The notes under the pieces: generated by a model | Databases searched by the model: none | What the model saw: the letters and a program-made list of their open reading frames with translations, nothing else | Told to the model about the DNA's origin: nothing | Position numbers and translations under genes: made by a program | Part shown: in pieces, positions 8,128 through 15,911 of the stretch | Numbering within the stretch: the stretch's first letter is position 1 | How the letters are laid out: each line of letters opens with the position of its first letter | Source of the DNA: JBBQVS01 sp038211295 | GTDB lineage: Bacteria > Chloroflexota > Ktedonobacteria > Ktedonobacterales > Ktedonobacteraceae | Direction of reading: 5' to 3' | NCBI GenBank assembly: GCA_038211295.1 | Contig: JBBQVS010000003.1 | Location: 1 to 64,000 of the forward strand | Length of the DNA: 64,000 bases

Positions 8128-10170
8128 TTACAGCATCTTGAACGTCTCGAACAAGAACGCGAGCACGTCACTCTTCTCGTCGATAATCTTTGTTGTAGGC
8201 TTGCCCATGCCGTGTCCTGCCTTTAGCTCAAGACGCAGCAACGGCGGCTCCGCCCCCGTGTGGGCGCGTTGAATCGTCGCGGCGAATTTCTTAGCGTGGG
8301 CCGGCACAACGCGATCATCGGTGTCCGCTGTGAGAATAAGCGTCGGTGGGTAGTGGACGCCCTCTTTAACATTGTGCAGTGGCGAATAGGCGTAGAGAAA
8401 CGCGAAATCTTCCGCGTTATGCTCGGCATCGCCATAGTCAGAAATCCAGTAACGACCAATCGTGAAGCGATGGTAGCGCAACATATCGATGACGGGAACC
8501 TCACATATAACAGCCCCCCACATATCGGGACGCTGTACGAGGCAGGTTGCGGTGAGCAGGCCGCCGTTGCTACCACCGTTGATGGCGAGTCGCGCGGTGC
8601 TGGTGTATTTGTTGGCGATGAGCCACTCACCCGCCGCGATAAAATCATCAAACACGTTTTGCTTTTTAGCCAGCACACCCGCCTTGTGCCACTCCTCGCC
8701 ATACTCGCCACCACCGCGCAGGTTCGCCACCGCGTAGATGCCGCCATGCTCCACCCACAGCAGCGCGACCAGAGAAAATGCTGGCGTCAGACTGATGTTA
8801 AAGCCACCGTAGCCGTACAGCAACGTTGGATTATTGCCATTCTTGACCAGTCCCTTTTTGTGCGTCAGGAACATAGGGACACGCGTCCCGTCCTTCGAGG
8901 TATAGAAAACTTGCTCTGTCTCGTAGCCGTTCGGGTCAAAATTAATCTCCGAACCGTGGAGTAGCGTCACTTGCTCCGTGAGAAAATCGTAGCGGTAGAT
9001 GCTTGTGGAGAAAAGAAACGAGGTAAAGCTGAAAAAGAGTTCGCTTTCCTTGGCCTCACCAGAGATTTCCACAATCGCGCCAAGCGTAGGCAATGCGATT
9101 TCGCCCAGCAGTTGCCCCTGCAAATCGTAGCGTTGAATACGATGGTGGGCATCGTGCATGTACACGACAACAAATTGCTGATGTGCCAGTAGCACAAAAT
9201 CAACAACGTCATCCTGTTGTGGAATAAGCTCCTGCCATTGCGCTCGTTGCGGTTGGCGAATATCAATCGCAATAACGCGACCTCGTGGCGCGTCAAGACT
9301 TGTTTTGAAGTAGAAAAGCGGGCCATCGTTCCCAATAAACGTATAGTCTGCATCCGCCTTGTCAAGCAGACGCACAAACGGCGCGGTACTATCCAGTTGC
9401 TGATAATAGATGCGGTTCTCTTGATCCGTACCGTGCCACACGTTTAACACGAGATATTTGCCATCGTCGGTTACAGTCGGGTCGAAGGCTAATTCTTTGG
9501 CGTCGGATCGTTCAAACACAAGTTGATCTTCAGACTGTAGCGTCCCCACCGTGTGAAAGTAAACCTTGTTGAAATTGGTCTCGTCCTCTTCCGCTACCGT
9601 GCCAGCGTTCGGGAAGCGGCTATAATAGAAGCCTTGATTGTCGTGTCGCCACGCGAGCGAGCTAAACTTCGTATGCTCGATGACCTCATTGAATGTTGTA
9701 CTCTCGTCAACACGCAATATCCGCACTTCCTGCCAGTCGCTACCACTGATCGAGGTGCCAAAGGCAAGTAACTTGCCATCCTCGCTAAACGCGCGATTAA
9801 CAAGCGCAACTGTGCCATCATTGCTAAGTGTGTTCGGGTCAAGAACAAGTGTCGCGTCACTGTCAAGCGTCGCCTGCTTGTACAGCAAAAACTGGTTTTG
9901 TAGACCCGTGTTCTTGGAGAAATAGTAACGGTCTCCGTGTTTGCTCGGTACAGTATACTTGGGGTAGTTATAGAGTTCGGTAAAGCGCGTTTTGATATGT
10001 TCGCGTGCGGGCAACGCGTCAAGGTAGGCACGCGTCACAGCACTTTGCGCCTCCGACCATGCCTGTGTCTCGGCAGAAGTAGCATCTTCCAGCCAGCGAT
10101 ATGGGTCGGCAACCTGTGTGCCGTGATAGTTTTCAACTGTCGCATCGCGACGTGTCTGTGGAATATTCAC
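8128..10170 (-). CDS. Prolyl oligopeptidase family serine peptidase (S9A)
   Basis: About 680 residues, the normal length for prolyl oligopeptidase. The N-terminus (TRRDATVENYHGTQVADPYRWLED) is the classic family opening, followed by a seven-bladed propeller region and an alpha/beta-hydrolase domain. The nucleophile lies in NGGSNGGLL, the acid in TADTDDRVVP and the base in KAGHGMGK, so the triad is complete. It cleaves short peptides after proline, usually in the cytoplasm; no signal peptide is seen. An ATG at 10179 has its Shine-Dalgarno (AGGAG) immediately against it, so the GTG at 10170, 9 bases from the same site, is the better start. It follows the TPP enzyme by about 25 bases and is probably cotranscribed. 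Confidence 0.92.
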   Translation of the reverse strand: MNIPQTRRDATVENYHGTQVADPYRWLEDATSAETQAWSEAQSAVTRAYLDALPAREHIKTRFTELYNYPKYTVPSKHGDRYYFSKNTGLQNQFLLYKQATLDSDATLVLDPNTLSNDGTVALVNRAFSEDGKLLAFGTSISGSDWQEVRILRVDESTTFNEVIEHTKFSSLAWRHDNQGFYYSRFPNAGTVAEEDETNFNKVYFHTVGTLQSEDQLVFERSDAKELAFDPTVTDDGKYLVLNVWHGTDQENRIYYQQLDSTAPFVRLLDKADADYTFIGNDGPLFYFKTSLDAPRGRVIAIDIRQPQRAQWQELIPQQDDVVDFVLLAHQQFVVVYMHDAHHRIQRYDLQGQLLGEIALPTLGAIVEISGEAKESELFFSFTSFLFSTSIYRYDFLTEQVTLLHGSEINFDPNGYETEQVFYTSKDGTRVPMFLTHKKGLVKNGNNPTLLYGYGGFNISLTPAFSLVALLWVEHGGIYAVANLRGGGEYGEEWHKAGVLAKKQNVFDDFIAAGEWLIANKYTSTARLAINGGSNGGLLTATCLVQRPDMWGAVICEVPVIDMLRYHRFTIGRYWISDYGDAEHNAEDFAFLYAYSPLHNVKEGVHYPPTLILTADTDDRVVPAHAKKFAATIQRAHTGAEPPLLRLELKAGHGMGKPTTKIIDEKSDVLAFLFETFKML

Positions 10171-10194
10171 TACAATCATCTCCTACATTTCTCG

Positions 10195-11841
10195 TTATAC
10201 CGCGACATTGGTTGAGCGACCATACGGCTTTTCCGGGTCGATCAGCACATTGACACATGCGGGTAGGCCGGACGCGAAAGCTCGCGCCAGCGCGGGTCGA
10301 ATATCCTCTGGTCGCTCGACGAGTTCACCATAACCGCCGAGTGCCTCAACCATCTTATCATAGCGAATGCCGGGCGACAATTCAGCAGCAGTCGCGTGTC
10401 CAATCATGGCGCGTTGTGGATGCTTGATCTGGCCCCACGCGCCATCATTGCCGATAATCGCGACAATGGGCAGACCTTGCCGCGCCATACTCTCGAATTC
10501 CATCCCGTTCAGACCAAAGGCTCCGTCACCACTCAGGATGAGCACCTTTTTGCCGGGCCGTGCAAGCTGGGCCGCCATCGCGAAGCCTGTTCCCGTGCCA
10601 AGACAACCCATTGGCCCCGCGTCAAGCCAGTAGGCGGGTTTAGAGACGTTGATAACCTTGCCGCCATAACTGACAATATCGCCACCGTCCCCAATCACGG
10701 TAGTATCTTCGTCGATAAAATCGCGTATCTCACGACAGAAGCGCATGGGGTGCATCGGCATCGCGTCCGAGTTGAGGGCGGAGGCGTCCCGTTCAAGGCC
10801 GCGCTTCTCCTCATTACGAATATAAGCCAGCCATTCCTGATTCGCGAGCGGTTGCGCGGCCTCCGCAACCTGCCGCATACTCAGCCCGACATCGCCCACA
10901 AGCCCAACGGCGGCACCACGATTGACGCCGATATCCTCCGCCGCGAGGTCGAACCACAGCATCTTTGCCTCCGCAGGAATAAGCGGGGGTTGTCCGTGAT
11001 TGAGCCGAAAATCCATACGTGTACCAATCGCGAGAATGGTGTCCGCCCTCTCCAACGCCTTGCGTCGCGAGGACGTGAAGAATAGAGGATGCGTCGTTGG
11101 TAGACAACCACGACCCGCGCCGTTGAGGTACACGGGAGCTTGTAGCTGTTCCGCGAGCTGGCGCAGGGGTTCCGCAGCATCGCACCACCAGACGGCAGTA
11201 CCTGCCATGATAACAGGACGTTGTGCCTTCGCCAATAACGCGGTGGCCTGAGCGACGGCATCGGGGTCTGGCGCGGAACGACCACCAGCGCGGTAGTTCG
11301 CGGGTTCGCCGGGGTCGAACAGGGTGTCGGTGTCGGCAAAGTTGTTGAGGATGTCCATTGGCATTTCAAGGAACGTTGGCCCCGGCTTACCGCTCAACAT
11401 CTGGCGAAAAGCCATCGCAACATACTCGCCCAGGCGTGAGGTTTCATGTACCGTTCTGGCCCACTTTGTGATAGGACGCAACAGGTCTATCTGCCCCATT
11501 TCCTGTAACGCGCCGCGATCCCAGAAGCCGAGCGGGGCCGCCCCACCAATTACCAGAATGGGACTGCCCGCCAGATATGCGTTCGCGACGCCCGTCACTC
11601 CATCGGTAACACCGGGGCCAGCCGTCAGCAGAGCCACGCCGGGAGTACGTGTCGTTTTGGCCCAGCCTTCGGCAGCATGTACCGCCGCCTGCTCGTGCCG
11701 CGTATCCACCACGCGAATGCCCTCACGCAAACAGCCATCATAAATACCCGCGATATGTCCACCGCTCAACGTAAATACCACCTCGACACCTTCGCGCTTC
11801 AACATCTTGGCAACGAGCCAGCCACCGTGGATTAAACCCAT
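10195..11841 (-). CDS. Thiamine-diphosphate-dependent enzyme (acetolactate synthase / 2-hydroxyacyl-CoA lyase-like)
   Basis: A 548-residue protein with the three-domain layout of the acetolactate synthase superfamily. The Pyr domain carries the activating Glu in TRHEQAAVHAAEGWA (about residue 48); a central domain follows with the hydroxyacyl-CoA-lyase-like nucleotide pocket; the PP domain has GDGAFGLNGMEFES with the metal ligand Asn in IIGNDGAWGQ. The Rossmann-like central part and the NDGAWG variant make it closer to acetolactate-synthase paralogues or hydroxyacyl/oxalyl-CoA lyases than to biosynthetic IlvB; no regulatory IlvN partner is adjacent. The substrate cannot be fixed. AGGAG lies 6 bases before the ATG. 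A Lrp-type ligand-binding protein is encoded immediately upstream. Confidence 0.8.
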   Translation of the reverse strand: MGLIHGGWLVAKMLKREGVEVVFTLSGGHIAGIYDGCLREGIRVVDTRHEQAAVHAAEGWAKTTRTPGVALLTAGPGVTDGVTGVANAYLAGSPILVIGGAAPLGFWDRGALQEMGQIDLLRPITKWARTVHETSRLGEYVAMAFRQMLSGKPGPTFLEMPMDILNNFADTDTLFDPGEPANYRAGGRSAPDPDAVAQATALLAKAQRPVIMAGTAVWWCDAAEPLRQLAEQLQAPVYLNGAGRGCLPTTHPLFFTSSRRKALERADTILAIGTRMDFRLNHGQPPLIPAEAKMLWFDLAAEDIGVNRGAAVGLVGDVGLSMRQVAEAAQPLANQEWLAYIRNEEKRGLERDASALNSDAMPMHPMRFCREIRDFIDEDTTVIGDGGDIVSYGGKVINVSKPAYWLDAGPMGCLGTGTGFAMAAQLARPGKKVLILSGDGAFGLNGMEFESMARQGLPIVAIIGNDGAWGQIKHPQRAMIGHATAAELSPGIRYDKMVEALGGYGELVERPEDIRPALARAFASGLPACVNVLIDPEKPYGRSTNVAV

Positions 11842-11932
11842 GATGCACTCCTTTGTATATCATATTCTTCTGTTGTCCGTTGTGTTCTGCTATTGTATGG
11901 CAAATTCTTCTGTTGTAGACCGTCCTCTTTCT

Positions 11933-12211
11933 CTATTCAATTCCAATATCCCACGCCTGCTGAAGATCTGCTTTCGAGTAACATTGAAACGCCATAAGTG
12001 TGTTTGTTTTGATAATAGAAGGAACATGTACCATATGCGCGGTAACAACGTCGGCAAGGTCTTCATAGTGTTGGAGGCGCAGCATGACCACAAGATCGTA
12101 TTCGCCCGTCACCGAATACACCTCAGAAACGCCTTCTATCTCCAACAATTTTTGCGCGGTCTGGTTGACCTCGCCGCGCTGCACATTGAGCAATACAACG
12201 GCGGATATCAT
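11933..12211 (-). CDS. Stand-alone Lrp/AsnC ligand-binding (RAM) domain protein
   Basis: A 92-residue protein consisting only of the alpha/beta RAM (ACT-like) fold found at the C-terminus of Lrp/AsnC regulators: it starts MISAVVLLNVQRGEVNQTAQ and holds VYSVTGEYDLVVMLRL, the family core around the effector pocket. The DNA-binding helix-turn-helix is absent, and the ATG has AAGGAG 8 bases upstream, so this is a complete gene and not a fragment. Single-domain RAM proteins are known in archaea and some bacteria and may bind amino acids or pair with full-length Lrp proteins. It lies between endonuclease IV and the TPP enzyme, with gaps of 18 and about 90 bases. Confidence 0.85.
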   Translation of the reverse strand: MISAVVLLNVQRGEVNQTAQKLLEIEGVSEVYSVTGEYDLVVMLRLQHYEDLADVVTAHMVHVPSIIKTNTLMAFQCYSKADLQQAWDIGIE

Positions 12212-12229
12212 GTTGGTCTCCTTTACATA

Positions 12230-13111
12230 CTACTTTTTCGCGCTTTTTCGCGCGAAATCCAATGCTTTCGCGATCTGTGTTTTGTCGTGTTCCCAATCCT
12301 CTTTCTCTTTGTCGTCCGTGAGAATTGGCGTCTCCAATATGACAGCGATAGAGGCTAGACGCGGGTCAGTGAGCAGGGCGCGTAGGCCCGCTTCACCAAT
12401 AATGCCCTCGCCCAGTCGCGTGTGAATGTCGCGGTGACTGCCCAGTACCACCTCTGTATCGTTGAGGTGCAGCACCTTGAGCCGCGCTAAACCAATGGTC
12501 TCATCAAAACGTGTCAACAGGCATTGCACCGCTTCCGCGCTTCCGATATCATGGCCCGCGCCCCATAGATGCGCGGTGTCGAGACACACGCCCACGCGTT
12601 CCGCTATTGGCGGCGGCAACAAGTGCAGGGCAGCCGCCAACTGCTCGAAGCTATGCCCAATAGTGTTGCCTGCTCCAACATCATTCTCTAATAATAACAT
12701 TACTGACGCGGGCGACTCCGCTACCACACGCTCAACGCCCTGCGCGATGCGTGCGACACCAGCTTCGACGCCTGAACCACGATGGCTTCCCGTGTGAAAA
12801 ACGACAAACGACGCGCCAATCGATGCCCCGCGTTGCATTGTCCATGTCAGCAACGCGATGGATTTTTCCCAGATGGTATCATCTGGTGAGGCAAGGTTAA
12901 TCAGATAGGGAGCGTGAATAATAATGGGAAAGAGGGCAAGTTTTTCCGTAGCGGCTTTGAACGCGGCGCATCCTGTCGGATCGGGAGCTGTTGGTCGCCA
13001 CGCTGTGGGGTTGCTGACAAAAATTTGGATGGCTTCGCAGCCAAGTGACGAGGCAATTTCAGCCGCTTTGACCATTTTCGAGTGCGTGGGCATGTGACGA
13101 CCAATACGCAT
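12230..13111 (-). CDS. nfo: Endonuclease IV (AP endonuclease)
   Basis: A 293-residue TIM-barrel enzyme with the metal-ligand motifs of the Nfo/AP2 family: VFHTGSH, LLLENDVGAGN, VCLDTAHLWGAGHD, VLHLNDTEVVLGSHRDIH and the closing ILETP. These give the His/Glu/Asp ligands for three zinc ions. It cuts the backbone 5' of abasic sites in base excision repair. Its ATG at 13111 is only six bases after the stop of the ScpB fragment gene and lacks a clear ribosome binding site, so translation may be coupled to that gene. Length is normal for the family. Confidence 0.95.
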   Translation of the reverse strand: MRIGRHMPTHSKMVKAAEIASSLGCEAIQIFVSNPTAWRPTAPDPTGCAAFKAATEKLALFPIIIHAPYLINLASPDDTIWEKSIALLTWTMQRGASIGASFVVFHTGSHRGSGVEAGVARIAQGVERVVAESPASVMLLLENDVGAGNTIGHSFEQLAAALHLLPPPIAERVGVCLDTAHLWGAGHDIGSAEAVQCLLTRFDETIGLARLKVLHLNDTEVVLGSHRDIHTRLGEGIIGEAGLRALLTDPRLASIAVILETPILTDDKEKEDWEHDKTQIAKALDFARKSAKK

Positions 13112-13117
13112 AACAGC

Positions 13118-13414
13118 TTACACTTTCTTGCTCTCTCCTTGTAGAGAGTCAGAGGATTGTACAGGTTGCGCGAAGTGCGCCAACCACGATAGATGCTCCT
13201 CCTGCATGTTTGGTAGCTGGTGCAGCGAGGTTAGGCCAACGTCCAATCGCGTCTCATCGATGGCTAGAAGCTTTCGCAGTTCGACCCGTTCGAGCGGACG
13301 ACCAGCAACAAAAAGGACACTTTCAATCGCGGCCATAAGCTGTCTCTTCGTGAGTTGTGCGTGTTCAGGATGTTGTGCCATGCGTTCTATCTGTTGCGTC
13401 TGTGGTTTCTGCAT
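13118..13414 (-). CDS. Truncated ScpB-like protein: N-terminal winged-helix part only
   Basis: A 98-residue protein. Residues 23-64 (starting LTKRQLMAAIESVLFVAGRP and including LRKLLAIDETRLDVGLTSL) match the first winged helix of ScpB, the condensin accessory protein, which normally has about 180-200 residues and two winged helices. The second half is absent, and there is no room for it: the stop at 13118 is followed six bases later by nfo. No frameshifted continuation is visible. It may be a working small protein or the relic of a gene. A GTGACA-17-TATAAT promoter ends about 9 bases before the ATG and no Shine-Dalgarno is present, so the transcript looks leaderless. It heads the run leading to nfo. 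Confidence 0.65.
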   Translation of the reverse strand: MQKPQTQQIERMAQHPEHAQLTKRQLMAAIESVLFVAGRPLERVELRKLLAIDETRLDVGLTSLHQLPNMQEEHLSWLAHFAQPVQSSDSLQGESKKV

Positions 13415-13423
13415 CGTGCAGAA

Positions 13424-13452
13424 ATTATAGCATGTCGTGTGGAGATTGTCAC
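13424..13452 (-). promoter_or_regulatory. Strong promoter of the scpB-fragment/nfo run, leaderless layout
   Basis: On the minus strand GTGACA (13447-13452), 17 bases, TATAAT (13424-13429). The -10 ends only 9 bases before the ATG at 13414, which places the expected transcript start within about three bases of the start codon. Confidence 0.6.
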
Positions 13453-13499
13453 AGGCTCAAGTTGTTGTTTGTTAAGCTGAGGAAGTTAGCAAAAGAAGT

Positions 13500-13575
13500 C
13501 ATATTGAAAAAGATTATAAAGGGGGATAACAAGAGGCACGACGAGGCTTATCCCTTTCCCCGTCATGCCCCACGC
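13500..13575 (-). terminator. Possible terminator after the PHP gene
   Basis: On the minus strand an imperfect stem, AAAGGGATAA paired with TTATCCCCCTTT, is followed by ATAATCTTTTT. It lies downstream of the PHP gene stop. The stem carries a two-base bulge, so the call is tentative. Confidence 0.35.
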
Positions 13576-13608
13576 TTGTTTTTCCCTGCTCAAGCTCGAA
13601 CATAGTAT

Positions 13609-14436
13609 TTACGCAACTGCGAGAGCGGAGCGGCGGCGGTTCATCGCGCGGCCTTCTTTGCTCACGCGGTACTTGGCCCAGCGCAGATAATCCTGCACGT
13701 CCCACAGACTACCACCGGGCGCACTCAGGCCGGACTCGATGCTTGCACGCACGTCTTGTGCGTTCTTACCCTCGAACCAGGTACGCCCACGCCCAATAGC
13801 GTTCAAGGTGTGCGCGTCGCTATTACCAACTTCGGGCAAGCCATAGACCAGACGGTTCGCACGCATTGCCTGCCGATTGGCGTAGATGCCGCAGAAGCTC
13901 GCATTCCAGGTCTCTACAGCATCGAACCAGACAGCTTTATTGTTGTGAATGCGATCCATGACCTCGCGAGAGCAGCTATGTTTGAAGAGGGGATGCAGTG
14001 GGTGCGCGATAATCGCCAGGCCACCCTGCTCGTGAATCAGGTCGATACTGCGCTCCATACTCAAGCCCTGCGGTACAAGTTTCTCAAGAAACAGGCCCAG
14101 CAGATGGCCTTCTTTCGTGCTTACCTCTTCGCCTACAACAAAATCAAAGCGGTACTTGCCCTTTTGCCACAGGTCGCGGATGCGTAATGATCCCTCGATA
14201 ACATCATGGTCAGTTAGCGCAATCACGTCCAGATCGGTTTTGTGTTGAACATGCTCAAGAATCTGCTCAATGGTGCCGATGCCGTCGCTATACGTACTAT
14301 GCATATGCAAATCTGCTTTGCCCAATTTTCCTGTTACATACGCCTGCTGCGGAGTCATCTGACGTGACTTCTTCAACATTGCGATTCCCGCAGTCGTTTT
14401 TTCAGGGGCATTGGTCATCTGTTCGCTGGTCCTCAT
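13609..14436 (-). CDS. PHP-domain metal-dependent phosphoesterase
   Basis: A PHP-family protein of about 275 residues. Metal-binding motifs appear in order: ADLHMHSTYSDG, ALTDHDVIEG, GEEVSTKEGHLLGLFL, IAHPLHP and GNSDAHTL. This is the set found in stand-alone PHP phosphoesterases such as those acting on nucleoside 3',5'-bisphosphates or oligoribonucleotides; the exact substrate is not settled. An in-frame ATG exists at 14529, but AAAAAGGAG stands 5 bases before the ATG at 14436, so the shorter form is preferred. The basic C-terminal tail (MNRRRSALAVA) follows a short helical extension. It lies downstream of the ArsR regulator in the same direction. Confidence 0.85.
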   Translation of the reverse strand: MRTSEQMTNAPEKTTAGIAMLKKSRQMTPQQAYVTGKLGKADLHMHSTYSDGIGTIEQILEHVQHKTDLDVIALTDHDVIEGSLRIRDLWQKGKYRFDFVVGEEVSTKEGHLLGLFLEKLVPQGLSMERSIDLIHEQGGLAIIAHPLHPLFKHSCSREVMDRIHNNKAVWFDAVETWNASFCGIYANRQAMRANRLVYGLPEVGNSDAHTLNAIGRGRTWFEGKNAQDVRASIESGLSAPGGSLWDVQDYLRWAKYRVSKEGRAMNRRRSALAVA

Positions 14437-14616
14437 GCGACTCCTTTTTGCTGTGCTTCTGATAAGTTCTGTATAATATATCGGTCTTCTTTGGGACGCA
14501 TTGAGGCGTTCCCGATAAAAGATTACCATAACTACGTTAAGAATCAGGCTTAAACGAATGTTATGTAATGTTAAGGATTTTTTACCTAACAGGCGTTACA
14601 TCCTCTTGGCACGTCC

Positions 14617-14958
14617 TCACTCTCCGCTTACCTCCGTCTCGACCAGAGCATCGCCTGTTGGCGGTGCCTCCATCTCCATGAGTGGGTCGCCCAACTGCTC
14701 TAAACGTTGGAGACAAAGGGCGTATTTTTGGCGATTAAGCGAGCAGTACACCTGCCTACCTGAACGATGCATGGAGATAAGGCCAGCGCGTCGCAGTTTG
14801 CGAAGGTGCCAGGAGACAAGCGGCTGGCTCAAGTGCAACATGTCGGTCAGGGCGGTTACTGTCGTCTCCTGCTGTCGCGCCAGGTGATAGACAAGCGTGA
14901 GCCGCGCCACATCCGCCAACGCCTTTGTCATGAGCTTGAGTTCGCGCCAGTCGTCCAT
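14617..14958 (-). CDS. ArsR-family winged-helix transcriptional regulator
   Basis: A 113-residue protein with the ArsR layout: ALADVARLTLVYHLARQQETTV, then the recognition region LHLSQPLVSWHLRKLRRAGL, then the wing MHRSGRQVYCSL. No cysteine metal site of the ELCVCD type is present, so it probably does not sense arsenic or cadmium; a two-Cys pattern at the wing and helix 5 (YCSLNRQKYALCL) could be redox- or metal-related but is not a known site. GAGAGG lies 8 bases before the ATG at 14958. It is divergent from the SDR gene at 15114, which is the natural candidate target along with itself. Confidence 0.85.
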   Translation of the reverse strand: MDDWRELKLMTKALADVARLTLVYHLARQQETTVTALTDMLHLSQPLVSWHLRKLRRAGLISMHRSGRQVYCSLNRQKYALCLQRLEQLGDPLMEMEAPPTGDALVETEVSGE

Positions 14959-15113
14959 GTACACGACCTCTCGTCGACACCTTCTTACATAAACTTTTGT
15001 TTCATAAATTTCTCTTTATATTTTAAGGTTTTGGGACGCGTTTGTCAAGTGGTGTGGTATACTGGGGTAAATTTGGTGTGACCACGTTTTGTGTTATAGG
15101 GAGATAGCGACTT
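14959..15113. promoter_or_regulatory. Divergent promoter region, arsR / SDR
   Basis: A 155-base AT-rich stretch between divergent genes. An extended -10, TGGTATACT, lies at 15053-15061 reading towards the SDR gene. It is inside the imperfect inverted pair GTGGT (15048) ... ACCAC (15080), a possible operator for the ArsR protein. No -35 at proper distance is convincing. Confidence 0.35.
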
Positions 15114-15875
15114 ATGGGACGACTCGATGGACGAGTAGCGTTTGTGACGGGTGCGGGCCGTGGCATTGGGGCCGCAACCGCGCTCCGCATGGCGGAAGAG
15201 GGGGCGCGTGTCGCGCTGGCGGATATTGACGAGGACGGATGCAAGCAGGTTGCCGCCGAACTGGAGCGCGTCGGCTCCGAGGGGCTGGTGGTTCCGTGCA
15301 ATGTCGCCGACAGTACACGTGTCACGGCCGCGATTGAAGAGACGATCACCCATTTCGGGCGACTGGACATTCTCGTCAATAATGCCGGCGTGCTGCGTGA
15401 CAATCTCTTATTTAAGATGTCCGAGGACGACTGGGACACGGTGATGAACGTGCATCTCAAGGGTGCGTTTCTTTGTAGTCGCGCGGCACAGGCGCAGATG
15501 GTCAAGCAGAAATACGGGCGCATCATCTCGCTCTCTTCCACGTCCGCGCTTGGCAATCGCGGTCAGACAAATTACGCGACGGCTAAGGCGGGCTTGCAGG
15601 GCTTGACGAAGACACTTTCACTGGAACTGGGCAAGTTCGGCATCACCGCGAACGCTGTGGCCCCCGGTTTCATCGATACCGAGATGACCCGCGCCACCGC
15701 ACGCCGTCAGGGGCTAGACCCACAGACGCAGATAGAGGCAGGCGCGAAAATGATTCCGGTTGGGCGCGTCGGACAACCACGCGATGTCGCCAACGTAATC
15801 GCGTTCCTGGCGTCAGAGGACGCGGGTTTTGTAAGTGGACAGATTATCTATGTCGCGGGTGGGCCGCGCGGGTAA
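15114..15875 (+). CDS. Short-chain dehydrogenase/reductase, FabG-like
   Basis: A 253-residue classical SDR. The nucleotide-binding motif is TGAGRGIGAATALRMAEEGA (about residues 12-31), NNAG follows at about 90, and the catalytic set is Ser in ISLSSTSALGN, Tyr and Lys in NYATAKAGLQG, with Asn upstream. The closing GQIIYVAGGPRG is typical of FabG-type 3-oxoacyl-ACP reductases and related 3-hydroxyacyl-CoA dehydrogenases. There is no neighbouring fatty acid synthesis gene, so the exact substrate is unknown. GGGAG lies 10 bases before the ATG. It leads guaA by 36 bases and is probably cotranscribed with it. Confidence 0.88.
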   Translation: MGRLDGRVAFVTGAGRGIGAATALRMAEEGARVALADIDEDGCKQVAAELERVGSEGLVVPCNVADSTRVTAAIEETITHFGRLDILVNNAGVLRDNLLFKMSEDDWDTVMNVHLKGAFLCSRAAQAQMVKQKYGRIISLSSTSALGNRGQTNYATAKAGLQGLTKTLSLELGKFGITANAVAPGFIDTEMTRATARRQGLDPQTQIEAGAKMIPVGRVGQPRDVANVIAFLASEDAGFVSGQIIYVAGGPRG

Positions 15876-15911
15876 ACGAATAAAGATAGCTTGAATGAGG
15901 AAAGGACGCTC

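Noticed and set aside
13118..13414. Frameshift or sequencing error splitting a full scpB
   Set aside because: The missing second half is not found in any frame nearby; the next gene begins six bases after the stop, so a simple frameshift cannot explain it.
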